Positions 1 through 12,235 of a stretch of 64,000 nucleotides of DNA are shown one piece after another. The stretch spans positions 132,803,784 to 132,867,783 of the forward strand of contig NC_072893.1 in the NCBI RefSeq assembly GCF_027943255.1, written 5' to 3'. Source of the stretch: Anastrepha obliqua (lineage: Eukaryota; Arthropoda; Insecta; Diptera; Tephritidae). The notes under the pieces are model-generated. The model was given only the letters and a program-made list of their open reading frames with translations. It had not been told where the DNA came from and did no database searches. Position numbers and translations under genes: made by a program. The first letter of the stretch is position 1. Each line of letters starts with the position of its first letter.

Positions 1-2697
1 AGTTAATACTTGCGTTGCCACACTTGTGATATTCAGAAAAAGGGAACGAAAATTTAATGCGTTAGTATTAGTAAATAATAGATAAGCGAGAGCTTTTAGG
101 AATTATTTGGAGTTACATAAACTTTTTTTAATGGATCAGCAGTTTTTGATTTTCATTTTGTAAATACTTTTTTGCACTTTAGCAAAAAGATCGTAAAAAA
201 ATGCGTCGGTTGCTTAATTATCAAAATTGTCAGCACCTGCATTTTGAATGAAGGATTTCACCTTGAATTTTTGCACACTAACACTCGTTAGAATTTAGCT
301 CTTTTATTAATTTTTCTTAGCTTAGCATAGAACAGGGCATGCAGGCCAGCGCATTAAATTATGCTGCGTTTGCCGAGTGCCTGAAAAGGTTTCAACACTG
401 AATTGTAATATTTGCAAGTCCGCACTCTTTTCGATATTTTACGTTCCTTCTCTAGGCAAAAATATTAAATATAAAGAAAATTATATGAAGTTGTTATTTA
501 AGGGTTGTTTTTTAGTAAGTAGAAAGAAAAAATGTATATAGAAAGTTTAGAAAGCGTTGCATATTTCTTTGAGTACCTTGAGTAAAATAATAAACATATA
601 AAAATATTAATTTGTTCCTAAAATAGAGCCCGTTAACTGAAATTTCCACCTTCCGTTTGCTTTAAAAAAAGTTTTGAAACTAAAATTTCTATTCTTTTGA
701 ATTCCTTTAACTCTGTTGGTTGAGAATTGATGAGAAAGCCACCAAATAATAGTGGGAACGTACAAAAAAGACAGAGACAAAAAATATAAAGTTTCTGAAA
801 AGCAAAAGTTTCAGATTTTTCAAAATGTTACAACTCTTTGGAATAAAAAAACAGTCTTCAAATATTTTAACGCATTACCGTTAAAATTTTAAACTTTTTA
901 TCTTCCTATTGGTGTTCATTCTTTTTCTCAAATTTAGTGAATACAAAATTTCCGAAATTAAAAAATGTATACTTCGAATTTTTCGTTTTGTTTTCTGCAA
1001 TTTTACTAAACGTAGAATTTTTGGAAGTAAACAAAAATGCCCTTTTAACTCTTTAAAATTTTACTGAACAACAAATTTTTCAAATAACTTTTTTTTCGAA
1101 ACATACCTTTTTTTCCAAACATATAAAGTTCAAATTGCGAACCAAAAGCAACACAACCAACAAACATACTTTCATACCTGCATACATACATACGATTTAA
1201 GTAATTTATAAATAATCTTAAAACACAAAAAAATTTGTTACCTGATTGCAACTACACTGTGCTTATTTGTTAATTTTTTTCAAACGCTTTTACGTAAAGA
1301 TATTTAATATATTAAAAATTGTTAATATTTGTTCACTCATATCTAAATAAGTATATCTAAATAGCATATGCATTTGTAGAAGCGTATGTATATTGTATAT
1401 TTACTTGTTTACCACACTGTAATATACATATTTGTACAAACGACAAGCAATTTACACACGGTATTAAATACACACACACCTACATAAAATTATTTGAAAG
1501 AATTGTTTAACTAATTTTTAGATTAAAAGAAAACTCAAAAATAACCATAAAATTTTAATAAATGTAAAATGTAGGAAATTTATTTCAAATCAAAAACCTT
1601 AAACAATTTTATTAATTGAAATGTGTAAATAAAAATTGTAAATTATTGTAAAATACAAATTTTCAGCCCGAAATGCTAGCGAGCTAAGGTAGGCATAGCG
1701 GAAAACTATTAGCTTCATAAAATATGGTAATACACACTAACAAAAAATAATAAATAAATAAAATATTATATATAGCATATTTATTGAAAATTACGATTAT
1801 TTATAAATAATATAAACGCTTAAGAAATTCGTCAACTACGCGCGCATACGAAATTAGAAAATTGCTAGAACTAAAAATAAAAGTAAAACAAAAAAAGGAA
1901 ATTGGAATAAATTAAGTGAAGCTTATAGAGAATTCGAATAAAGAAATTACACGAATATTTATGTATGTATAAGCGAATTGGCAACTTTGTTATTTTATTT
2001 TACTTTTTTTTTGAAAATTTTCCTTGCAAAGCCTTACATTTCGAAAATATGCAAACGCAGACCAAAAAATGTGCAATTAATATAATAAAAAAATTATTAC
2101 TTATAAATATTTAGGAATTATTTCAAAATGAAAATTGGACAAAACCATTTAAAAATAATATTGTAAATAACAGTAAAAATAGCGGTGAAGGGAAGAAACT
2201 ATTAAAACTCTGTAAAAGAAAACTAAAAATGCTTGAAAAACTGCTGCAAAAATGCTTTGGAACTCAGAAAAATACGAAATATGGAAATCTAAGCTCGCAT
2301 TGCCCTGAAAATGCAATAAAACACTCACTAAGATTGAAAAATGTAATACCTAAAGAACAAACAAACGCTTTTATACGCCATTTAACACTTAAAAAATACA
2401 AATTCTTTTTTAACAAAAAAACTAAAAATAAAATATATCGAATTTCACTAAACATTAGCAACCGCAGAGAGAAAAACGAACAAAGTTTACAAAAATATAC
2501 ATTGGGAGCGACCAGGAGAATTTTCTTTGAATTTTTCGCAAAGTAACAAAGTAGCCATAACCTAAAAACACTAGAGGGAAAAATTTCAAATTTTTACTAA
2601 ACACCGCAAAGCTCGCTACACACTCACCACTATATAAATAATAAAGTAAACAAATAAATAAATTATAATTAAACAATTATGGTAAAAATAATGGAAA
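1..2697. other. AT-rich non-coding stretch
   Basis: I see no gene here. The sequence is very AT-rich with many A and T runs and stops in all frames. A 105-codon open frame at 2229-2546 is almost wholly Lys/Asn/Ile/Phe, has no recognisable domain and is best explained by base composition. No repeat boundary or RNA gene was recognised. Confidence 0.6.
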
Positions 2698-2714
2698 TAC
2701 ATACATACATACAA
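2698..2714. repeat. (TACA)n microsatellite
   Basis: About four uninterrupted copies of the tetramer TACA. ACAT-type microsatellites recur in this window (2858, 34160, 35461, 53363). Confidence 0.8.
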
Positions 2715-2857
2715 ATAAATTAAAAAAATTATGAAAACAATTTTACAACTCAAAATAATGCAATAAAGTAAAGAAAATATTATAAAAACAAAAAACGCAA
2801 GCTCCATTTTATTTCCTAAAATCACAAGGAAAACAACAACAACAACTTAATAGAGCG

Positions 2858-2880
2858 TACATACATACATACATACACAC
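2858..2880. repeat. (TACA)n microsatellite
   Basis: Five copies of TACA ending in CACAC, preceded about 20 bp upstream by a short CAA run. Confidence 0.85.
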
Positions 2881-4157
2881 CAAGTCGCGCTATGCCAAAT
2901 GAGTAACAAAAAATAAGATATAAACACCTATTTAAAAAATCAAAAAAGAAACTAAGTTTACACATCAACTTAAACAAAAAAAACACACACAAATTCGAAA
3001 ATTAAATTTCCGAAACATCGCTTAGCACTTAAGAAATTTTTAAACAGCAGCCAAGTTTGTTTACTTCAATGCAAGCGCCATAGCTACTGAAAAATTTGCT
3101 AAGACGACGCAAATTTGCGAAAGGTATTATGTAAAATGAAAAAAAAAAACTACAAAAAACACGATACAGAAAACAGCCAGAAGCTGGTCACTAAGCTGAC
3201 GCTAATGTAAATTCTAAGTGGAAAACTATACATTTAAAAACCAATGAAGATATGAGTACAGAGAAATAAATTATAAAAAATGTTTTTTAAAAGAATTCTG
3301 AACTTCACTTCATTATGGCTGATGCAAATGTCTCATTTACGATGAAAAGTTACTTCTTTGGAATTTATGAAAAAGCTTGAGGTACGAGCGGTAAGTAGTA
3401 ATTCCTGCACTTGTAAGTAATAACTTGCAACGCCTGCACTTAGGACTTTTCTGCTGCGAAACCCCCTTAGGAAGTTGAGTTATGCCATTTCTGAGCCGTT
3501 GGCGCTAAGCTTAGTGCATTATGAAAAACGCGGTATGCACTTGGACGAAAATATCTATTTTAGTAATTAGCCTGTTATTTCATCAAATTTCACACCCAAG
3601 AGACTAAGCTGCGACAGTTATCTTTTCCAGCGTATGCTAACCAAATTTTTTGGGAAGTATAGTTTTTTAAAGACTTTGAGGTTTGTATCAAGTTTTTTAT
3701 GAATGTTTCCTTTCTTCGCTGTTTATGAATGTTTCGATTCTCGAGCAAACTTTACAACTTCTTTCGACAGTGCATTCTTGAAACGATTTACTATATATAG
3801 TTTGTTTGTTAGTCTTAGTTTGTTTCAGTTGTCTATTCTCGTTCAACTCGTGAACTATGAATCTATGTACCTCCCTTCGTCAAGTTAAACTTTTCAATTT
3901 TGGTACGCAAGCAAAACTCATGAAAGCTCCTCGATCAGCTGCAGGTAACAATATCTATATTTTCGACTTCGGGAGAAACCTACCCTTGGGCAAACATATG
4001 TTGATGATTTTGTTGTACACTGGTGTTTTTGGGATATCAAAAAACGAGTTTCAATACTTCATAGAGTCCCACCTTTTGGCCATAAACCATGAATTCGCGA
4101 ATTCGGCGTGCTTCAAAAATGTATCATAACACTGGTTGCTATGAATCGAAACCACAT
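2881..4157. other. Non-coding stretch, nothing recognised
   Basis: No credible gene. Two small open frames (3703-3888 and 3857-4129) overlap in different frames and show no known domain. The second ends just upstream of a retrotransposon fossil and could be its decayed upstream part, but I cannot align it. Confidence 0.5.
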
Positions 4158-4908
4158 AGTTCCAGCATAGTTTAGCAGAAGGAGATTATACACAATAATC
4201 GTCTATCGCTCAACATAAATAAGTGCTTCCAAATTACCTTTTCGAAGCGCGCCACTGTTTTTGACCCCTCTTATCACATAACGAGAACACCCTTGTTATG
4301 TGTAAGTGAAATTAAAGACTTGGGTGTAATATTTGATTCGAAGTTTACTTTTATTAGTCATATACATTTAATTATTGCCAAATCTTACGCCATGCTTGCT
4401 TTTGTTAGGCGTCATAGCTCTTTCGCTGAAGCTTTTGTATACGGCGTTTGTCCGTTCCAAATTGGAGTATGCATCCTTCATTTGGTCTCCGTATTATTCG
4501 TGCCATGCTGCTAGAATTGAACGAATCCAGGAAGTATTCTTACATTTTGCTTTGCGTAATTAACGTTTTTCGGATCCTATCCCTACATATGAATCGCGAT
4601 GCTTATTGATCAACTTAAAATAATTGCATAGCAGGAGAATAAACCTATCTTTATCTTTCATTTTCGACTTAATCCGTGGGGCTGTTGACTGTCCGATGCT
4701 TCTTGAGAGGATTTTCTTTAATATTCCGGCCAGAGCTCTGCGTAGGTCGGAGCTCTTCTATGTTGGTCTTTCAAAGTCCCTTTATGCTCAGAATGGTCCT
4801 ATTTCCAGAACCTTAATTGAGTTTAATAAAATCTCTAAATTTGTTGAGGTAGATTTTTCATTTTCAAAAAATCACCTATTAAAATCTTTGAATATTTATT
4901 ATAAATAG
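4158..4908 (+). pseudogene. Reverse transcriptase C-terminal fragment, broken
   Basis: This is the end of a retrotransposon ORF2 that would have copied element RNA into the nuclear target site. The frame is open from about 4158 through 4293-4430 (KDLGVIFDSKFTF, then a segment ending VRRHSSFAEAF). It shifts near 4430 to the frame carrying the YASFIWSPYY block. A stop follows at the end of ALRN (4561-4563), and the frame resumes at 4624-4908 with an RGAVDCPMLLERIFFNIPAR segment. The catalytic palm (FADD) is not present, being upstream of the truncation. The clade call is from memory of related insect elements; the fragment is clearly dead and old. Confidence 0.7.
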
Positions 4909-5000
4909 TTTAATTGTACTTTCTTTTTTTTATTGCCTATTATGTCTACTTAGCATATAAGGATCTATTATATTCATTGGTTTAATAAATAAATAAATAA
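4158..5000 (+). mobile_element. 5'-truncated non-LTR retrotransposon fossil (CR1/Jockey group)
   Basis: The fragment keeps only the end of the reverse-transcriptase frame and the 3' tail. The translation runs through the palm-thumb region typical of insect non-LTR elements (LNINKC, then KDLGVIFDSKFTF), the C-terminal YASFIWSPYY block and a further ~95-codon segment (4624-4908). It ends in a short TAAATAAATAAATAAA tail at about 4983-4998, the kind of simple repeat such elements carry at the 3' end. I could not identify a target duplication. Confidence 0.75.
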
Positions 5001-6950
5001 AATCATAGTGACGGTTATTTGCCCTTTCTCTAAAGACCATGCGATTTAAATTTGATAAATTTAAAAAATATCATGAACATGCGGTGACGTTGCCTGAAGC
5101 ACACATCCCACACGCCTTTCTGGGTATAATACTGAAGTGACGGTCCTTGGAAACCTATCACTTCGTGAAATTCTATGGTAACAGTTTAATACGGATGGTT
5201 GTTGCGGGGTACAGTGGCCATTTCAGCCTGTATATTACACAGCTAACTTTTTGCTTATCAGCATCAACTCACTAAACCACCACGTGATCACATCACATGA
5301 AAAGAGCGCATGATCCACCGGTGATTAAACACAAATCACACCAATACCTTCACATCAACTGTCTACTACCTCACCTGATTGTAATTGACTTTAGCATCTC
5401 ATGGTACCAACTGGCTAGATTATATGACATCAAAATAAAAACTGCTCACTTGGATGCAATAAATCTTGGAAATACTGCACACTCACACTATCTGTTCTCA
5501 AATGTATTTTTAGTGAATTTTTGTCTGAGAGTTTTCTGTATATTAGATTGGCAATGCTGTTGTCTTCATTTACCTTTGATAGCTAATGGGCATAAGGCAC
5601 TCAACTTAGTCGAGCACTACAGACACAATAAACAAAATTCTTCGATGTTCTCTTTTCGCATGCCTATTCCAAGTTGACTACAAAGAAGTGGCTATGAGCA
5701 GGGTTGTTGGGCGCTAAGTTTCTGCCCTTAGAAATTATGTCTGAAGCTACAAAAATCTATTTTGTATTTAATTTCAAAAATTTTTTCTAAAAGTTATCTC
5801 TGCAAGCTTTACATGGTACGTATACAAATATGAATTAAATAACACATTTCAGTAACTACAGAAAATGTCTAAAAATTCTTTGAATGAAAACTGTCAAACC
5901 CTGCCAATGAGTACAATTACCAGCATACGGCGAGAGGAAGCGATCAATTGATAAAACACTCAAAGCACTCATTTATGCTCTTTCATCGCTCAATAGCCGA
6001 TACAAAAAAAAATTGTATGTGGTTGTAAAAATAATCACGATATAGTGATCTTCAAGCAGCCAAGCAGCCGCAGGTTCATTGCTAGCAGAGTGAGTTAGCT
6101 GAGTAGGTGAAATGTGGCTATATTGAAATGAAAAAATTTGTTGGAAGATAAAATGTATAGAAAAAGACGAAATTCCTAAAAAAATAAAATATTTTTTAAC
6201 AAAATGTATGTCTTAATCTATAATTGAACTTAAGTGCACGCTACTAATCTACCAAAAAAAACACAGCGCCTCGCATTTTGTTTTGAAGAGGTAACGAGCA
6301 AGACCAAATATGCAATAGATAGCGTTGCCAGATAGTTTTAGCAAAGCTTTTGCTCTAATTTAAAATTTTCAGAACCTTCAGTATATTAGATGGTTGTCTC
6401 CAAAGAGAAGAGCTCACTTGGAAGTAAATATTAATTCGCCCGTTGTTGTACCATTAAACTTAGGAAAAGGGTTGGGAAGGAGTAGTATAAGCGCAATATT
6501 TGAAAGAAGATGAGTTTAGTGTAGCACCGGTAGTATTCATTTGACGCCTTATATTCAAGCCAAATTGACTGAACTTCAGTTCCAGGAAAGTAGATGAGAA
6601 CATTGTGATAGTGGTTGGAGGCTTGAAAGCTGTGGCTCTGTTAGTCAAGCGCCTCATCACCATGTGCCCAGTGAGACTTCACGACTTTACAAGCCAATTA
6701 CGAGTATAAGTTATGGAAGAGAAAATACTCTCGGGCCTCATTTTTCACCAGTTTCTACATATACCAAATTGAATGAAAACAACGTTTAAGATATTTATCG
6801 AAAAAGTGCCAATTCTTCAAACGACCTTTTTCAGCTAACAATTACAATTTTCAACATTTTTCTGAGGATTTCGAAAAAAATAAATAAACAGCTTATCAAT
6901 CTCAGCAGCATAACAAAACCAGTCGGCAGAGAGAACCATTGCTGCAAAAA
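5001..6950. other. Unassigned non-coding stretch
   Basis: No recognisable gene. An open frame of 126 codons at 5297-5677 has an ATG and ordinary composition but no domain, signal peptide or family that I recognise, so I do not call it a gene. Bases 6440-6720 are a little less AT-rich and could be a decayed repeat, but I see no boundary. Confidence 0.4.
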
Positions 6951-7000
6951 TATCTACATACATACTATACACACGCAGGCACATACATGAACACACACGG
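6951..7000. repeat. ACAY-rich tract upstream of the R1-clade element
   Basis: An impure tract of ACAT/ACAC tetramers (CTACATACATAC, then CACACGCAGGCACATACATG, then AACACACACGG). It ends where the GC-rich 5' region of the R1-clade element begins. ACAY repeats are, as I recall, the target of the Waldo-type families of the R1 clade, so this may be a remnant of the insertion site. Confidence 0.55.
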
Positions 7001-7004
7001 TTGT

Positions 7005-7558
7005 TGTTCACTCCACCGGGTTGAACGACTAAGCTGGGCTCTAAGCTACCGTGGGGGTCGGCAGGTTGCGGATAGCTGGAAGGCCTGTAGTAGCAGGTTG
7101 GTTGCGAAATAAGTTTAAACGAATAAGCAATCCCCGCCAATGAGCGGCCAGAAGCGGAGGATGTGGCTAAATGACACCCCATCCGATGAGACTTCCGGTG
7201 ACAGAGGCCCAAAGTTAATGACTCTGAGAAATAGTTGTCCCCCCAAGCCCCCAAGGCCATGGGGAGCAAAACAAAACAAAAAAAAATCCAGGCGCGGCGG
7301 TTTCCATAATGGACGGCTTCCTGGTCAGCGTCTGTTCACCATGTTAGGTGCGGCTGCTAACTGACCGGTATATGCCGTGGCGCACTGGGAGTCTCTCATC
7401 ACTTCAAGAACTATCTCTGTTGTTGAAGTGAAGAGAGTGATGTGAGCTTGCTCCGCCGAGGTGTTAGCTGCGGGATGTATCAGTGACCAGCCCCTTGGGG
7501 CCCTAGTCAGGGAGTGTGTATTGGACGCAGAGGTAGTAGTATGCGTTGCCCCGGGTGA
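7005..7558 (+). other. Probable 5' UTR of the R1-clade element
   Basis: GC-rich sequence, clearly unlike the AT-rich DNA to its left and continuous in composition with ORF1. The last stop in the ORF1 frame is the TGA at 7556-7558. Minus-strand open frames here (for example 7507-8019) are composition shadows. Confidence 0.5.
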
Positions 7559-9003
7559 GCTCCGGTCCGTCCGTGTTTTCCGGGACTGGTAAAGCGAAGA
7601 ACAGGCCTCAGGGAACTGGGGTACGGGCACCGTCCCCAAGGGTATACCCGTTCCTGTTTATTTCGGCCCGCCCCCCTACAGGCTAACAGAAAGGTAACAG
7701 GTGCAAGTGGATCGAGTGATCTACTAGTTGACCTAACTGAGGAGTACAAGACCCCCAAAGGCTGTATAATCACGGGGGCTGATCCCTTTAAGCGTGCACT
7801 AAAGCTGAGACGGAGTCCTATCAAGACGCTCAGTGTAGAAAGGCCTGAGAGAGCAAAATCGTCGCCACCTGCGTTGCAAGAAAGCAATGAGAAAGCAGCA
7901 CAATCGGGTAATGATACCTTAACGCTTCTTGGTGAGACGATTCTGAAGTTGACTGAAGCAATACGTCTACCGCAATGCTCGATTAACAACCACATAAGGG
8001 AACTCCTCGAAACGATCACTAAGCTACACTCGAGAGCTCAGGAAGAAGCGAAAAGCAAGGAAGCAAAGCGAAACGTTCTTGGAAGTGTAATGGCTGAAGG
8101 AACACCGAAAAGACCACGCGACGATAAGCAGCCGGGCAGAAAAACGCCACCCAAAAAGAGCAAAACTACGCACGAAGAAGAACACAAACTGTCAGCAAGT
8201 GCAGACAAAAAAGACAAAGGAGAGAGTAATACCAAGAGGACAAACGGGGCTATGGAAAATGGCTGGATGAGTGTCAAGCGCAAACCAGCCAAGAAGAAAG
8301 TGACAAATAAACCACCCCCGAGGCCGTATGCGATTGTCATTATGCGTGCCGGAACAATGACGTACAGTGACATTCTCAGGATGGTTAAAAAAGATGATGC
8401 CCTGCAAGAACTCCGCGAAAACGTTACGCGTATAAGAAAGACGGCCAAAGGCGAAATCCTGCTTCAATTGAAAAAAGAGCAGATGGCCAATACAGGAGTA
8501 TACCAGAAGAAGATTGGCAAGGTGCTAGGTGACCAGGCGCAAATCAAGCTCCTAACCCACGAGATGTTGGTGGAGATCCGTGATTTAGATGAAATCACAA
8601 CCAAAGTGGACATAGGTGAGGCAATACGAACGCAAGTTAACGAGCTTAACCTATTTAGTGAAAACGCAATAAAAAGCGTTAGAGCGACGTATGCAGAGAA
8701 GCAAAAATCGGCTGGGCGGTATGCCGTATAAGAGAAAAGCCTGACTTGAGGAGATGCTACAGATGCCTGGAGTATGGGCACCTAGCGAGGGCATGTACAA
8801 ACGAAGACGACAGAAGCCAGAACTGTCTCAAATGTGGAGAAAAGGGTCACCAAGCGAAAGTATGCGAGAAAAAGCCCTTCTGTGGAGCTTGTAAAAGAAA
8901 TGGAAGAGAAGATACAAGCCATCAGATTGGAAGCAGAAAATGGTTCCTGTATCAAGCGGCGTATATTAAAACGAAAAAATTAGGATTGAGCATATCAATC
9001 TGA
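7559..9003 (+). pseudogene. R1-clade ORF1 (gag-like RNA-binding protein), frameshifted
   Basis: ORF1 proteins of this clade bind element RNA and form the ribonucleoprotein. The frame is open from 7559 to a stop at 8729-8731, with no ATG before about 8089, so the original start is lost or lies in another frame. Residues around 8050-8320 are strongly basic (Lys/Arg-rich, nuclear-localisation-like). The C-terminus continues in a second frame to 9003 and holds two CX2CX4HX4C knuckles (from CYRC near 8752 and CLKC near 8824) and a third partial CGAC motif. Reading back from the knuckles, the second frame is continuous to the A-run at 8703-8707 (IGWAVCRIREKPDLRRCYRC), so a one-base change there explains the break. 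ORF1 overlaps the beginning of the ORF2 homology. Confidence 0.8.
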
Positions 9004-11973
9004 ACCATTGCGAGGCTGCACAAGAGCTCCTTAAACAAAGGGTATACGAAAATAAGGTGGATGTTGTGCTAGTCAGCGACCAGCATAAAAACCTAAACGT
9101 CGGAACGTGGGTCTCGGACAGGAAAAGTAAAGCTGCTATTTGGGCCTGTGGAGGAAATACCCTGCAGGACAAACCGCACACCTACAGTGATTACTATACC
9201 CGAGCAAAAATATGTGGCATCTATTTCTACAGTTGTGACGCGCCACCGAAACTGACGCAAGCAGAGTTCGAAAACCTACTGGATGAACTTGTGCAAAACG
9301 CTCGTGGTACCTCACCAAACGTGATTGCAGGTGATTTCAATGCGTGGGCCTTGGAATGGGGGAGTAGATACACCAATAAAAGGAGAGATGTCTTGATTAC
9401 GGCGTTCTCACTGCTTGATACGGTTCTGCCAAACACTGGGGGCAAAAACACCTTTGAAGTGAATGGTCGTGCATCAATAATCGACATCACTTACGCCAGC
9501 AGGGCTCTAGTACGATCAGCAAGATGGTAAGTGAGTGATTTTTACACAGGCAGTGACCACCTTGCCATTAAGGTGGACTTTTCGCATGGAAAAGAAGCCG
9601 TACAGAAAAAACAGAATAAGCGTTGGAGGGTGGAGACGCTAGATGAAGAAATGTTCCAAATCATGCTAGAAAAGAACCCACCTAGCACCAACGATGTGGA
9701 ACTACAGGCGGAGCTGCTAGTAAAACATGTTAGCAGAGCTTGCGATGCCGCTATGTGCAGGAAAAGACAGAGCGCTCCCAGAAAGCCTGTATACTGGTGT
9801 AACGAGGAGATCAGCACCCTAAGAAGCGAATGCAAAAAAGCAACGCGCCTTTCCCAAAGGAGTTATGGGCTGGCAGAACACTACAGGCTCCGCGAGAACT
9901 ACAAAAAGAAGCGGAAACAATTAAAGAAATCCATTAAAAACGGCAAGGCAGCCAGCTTTAAAGAACTGTGCCAGAATGTGGACGAAAACCCGTGGGGTGA
10001 TGGCTACAAACTCGTTATGGCCAAGGTCAAAGGAGGTAGAGGACAGGCGCCAACTTGCCCCATTCTTTTAGAAAAGATTGTACAGACACTCTTTCCAAAG
10101 CAAGACATGCAACCAAGCCAGACCCAGTTCCACGCAGCAGAAAATAGTGTCACAATCAGTGAAGCAGAGGTGATTTGGCAACGGAAAGTTTCGGCAATGC
10201 TAAGGCTCCAGGACCTGACGGCATTCCGAACAAGGCGCTGAAGATCGCTATCAGGCACACCGCAAAGCCATTTGCAGAACACTTCACCAAGTGTATAAAT
10301 GAAGGCATGTTTCCGAAAGTAAGTATAGGAAGAAGCAAAAACTAGTCCTACTTCAGAAACCAAATAAGCCAGCGGGTGACCCAAGTTCTTATCGGCCAAT
10401 CTGCATGATAGATACTATGGGTAAAAGCTTGGAGAAACTAATCTGCACGCACCTGGAACAGCACCTGGAGAAAGTGCAGGCTGAACTATTCCAACATCAG
10501 TTTGGTTTCCGAAAAGGTCGTTCAACCATCGACGCCGTCAGGAGGGTGACAAACATTGCAAGTAAGGCTATTGAGGGTGACAGGTGGATGCATGGTGATA
10601 AAGAATACTGTGCAGTTGTCACTCTGGATGTCAAGAACGCCTTCAACTCGGCATACTGGCCCCATATTATAAAGGCTCTTGAAGAGAAAAAAAACGCCAG
10701 CATACTTAGTACGGGTTATAAACAGTTATCTGTCGGAAAGAGTACTTCTGTACAATACAGATGAAGGTCCCAAGAGATATGCAGTGGCGGGCGGAGTACC
10801 GCAGGGTTCTGTACTGGGTCCTAAGCTATGGAATGTATTATATGATGGGGTACTGCAACTCCCAATGCCGAGGGAAGTGCTAATAATAGGATACGCATGC
10901 GACATTGCGTTGACCATAGTCGCCAAAACAATCCCTCAGATATCTGCAGCGAGGCAACAACAAAGGTCAAACAATGGCTAACGGCGGTTAAACTCCAGCT
11001 AGAAGGGCAAAAAACAGAAGCAGTTCTCATTACGAGTATAAAAAAGTTAGAAACGACCACACTAAACATTGATGGGTGTAACGTCACAACACAGGCGGCA
11101 CTACGATATTTGGGTGTAATGATCGATGCTCGACTAAGCTTCAGGGAGCACATTAAAAAAGCCTGCGGAAGGGCAGCCATGGTGACGGCGGCACTGTCAA
11201 CAATTATGGCCAACATCGGTGGTCCTACTCAGAGTAGAAGAGCGCTCCTAGCTAAAGTTACCCAGTCTACACTCATGTATGCAGCACCCATATGGGGTAA
11301 AGCCCTGATACAGAAAACATACGCGAAGAAGGCGGAAATAGTTTTTATACTTATTTCCCTTAGAGTTGCCTGTGCTTTCAGGACAGTGTCGTTTGAAGTA
11401 GTATGTGTCATATCGGGTATCATGCCACCAAATATAATGGCCTCTGAACTGGGTAGAGTGTACGACAAAGCCAAAAGCCTAAACAGGCGATTAACGGCGG
11501 AAGAGCGTAAAGAAGAAAGACGGGGAAGCATAATTGAGTGGCAAAATCGCTGGGACCTAGCGACAAAAGGGAGATGGACGCATACACTTATCAGAAGCGT
11601 ACAGGTTTGCGTTGAGAGAGGACATTGTGACACATATTACTACCTCACTCAGTTCCTGACGGGACATGGATGCTATAGAGAGTATCTCCAAGGACTCGGC
11701 CACGAGGACGCAGCTGACTGCTCGTTCTGCGGCAACGCTAATGAGAACGTGGAACATGTCTTCTTCTCCTGCCCGAGATACGTATCTGAAAGAATGTGCA
11801 TTGAAGAAATCATAAAAGAAAAAATAACCCTAGGCAACATTGTAGATCACATGCTGCAGTCGAAGTTGGTGTGGGCCAAGATGAAAGAATGGTCCACAAA
11901 TGCGTTACAGGAACTGCGGAAAAAGGAATGGGAACGCAGTAAAGAAAGAAGACAAAGAAGTAATGAAGGGTAG
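8985..11973 (+). pseudogene. R1-clade ORF2 (endonuclease + reverse transcriptase), multiply broken
   Basis: ORF2 would nick the chromosome and prime reverse transcription there. The endonuclease (8985 to about 9600) shows GDFNAWALEWGS at 9330 and the SDH motif near 9552-9560, but a TAA at 9528-9530 interrupts it. Reverse transcriptase blocks follow: KAPGPDG near 10204, SYRPI near 10387, QFGFRKGRST near 10498, LDVKNAF near 10624, GGVPQGSVLG near 10790. The catalytic FADD/YADD box at 10892-10903 reads YACD, so the first catalytic Asp is gone. Frame changes are seen near 10180, 10325, 10690 (an A8 run) and 10935. The C-terminal zinc motif (CSFC at 11719, H and C by 11772) and a basic tail are intact. 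It cannot encode an active enzyme. Confidence 0.88.
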
Positions 11974-12235
11974 GTGGAGAGAGAAATATAAATGAAGAGC
12001 CATAATGGCTAGCTTGGCCCTGCGATGCAATGCTTAAACGGCGGTACCGCAGGGCAAACTAAAGCTACAGAGGTCGGAGTTAGGGTTTAGTACGTAGGTG
12101 TACTGTTTCGCAAGTCCAGTTTAGTAGTAATACTGACTGTGCGTGGTCCCGAATGAGATGCACCCTTAGCGATAGGTATGAATCGTGCATGCCGTCTATA
12201 TTGACGGTATCTATGTAAGATGATGAAAGCGAGCA
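11974..12235 (+). other. 3' UTR of the R1-clade element
   Basis: The sequence after the ORF2 stop contains GGGTTTAGTACGTAGGTG and a GCAAGTC motif. The same arrangement (GGGTTTTTAGTGGGT with GGCAAGTC) occurs in the 3' UTR of the smaller R1-clade insertion near 22.47 kb. No poly-A tail is visible, and the exact end is uncertain by tens of bases. Confidence 0.55.

Larger units (their letters stand above)
7005..12235 (+). mobile_element. R1-clade non-LTR retrotransposon, near full length, defective
   Basis: An element of about 5.2 kb with a GC-rich 5' region, a gag-like ORF1 ending in three cysteine motifs, an ORF2 with apurinic-type endonuclease, reverse transcriptase and a C-terminal zinc motif, and a 3' UTR containing GGGTTTAGTACGTAGGTG. 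Domain order, the endonuclease motif GDFNAWALEWGS and the C-terminal CSFC...H...C motif are typical of the R1 clade. The 5' limit is set by the change from ACAY repeat to GC-rich sequence and the 3' limit by the end of the UTR-like sequence. No target duplication or poly-A was found, so both ends are approximate. Several frameshifts, one nonsense codon and a lost catalytic residue show it is dead. Confidence 0.85.

Noticed and set aside
2229..2546. 105-codon open frame
   Set aside because: Composition-driven Lys/Asn/Phe-rich frame in AT-rich DNA with no domain.
5297..5677. 126-codon open frame with ATG
   Set aside because: No recognisable motif, signal peptide or codon-usage contrast; expected occasionally by chance in 64 kb.
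7507..8019. Minus-strand 170-codon frame
   Set aside because: Lies antisense to the R1-clade ORF1 region; the plus strand carries the recognisable protein.
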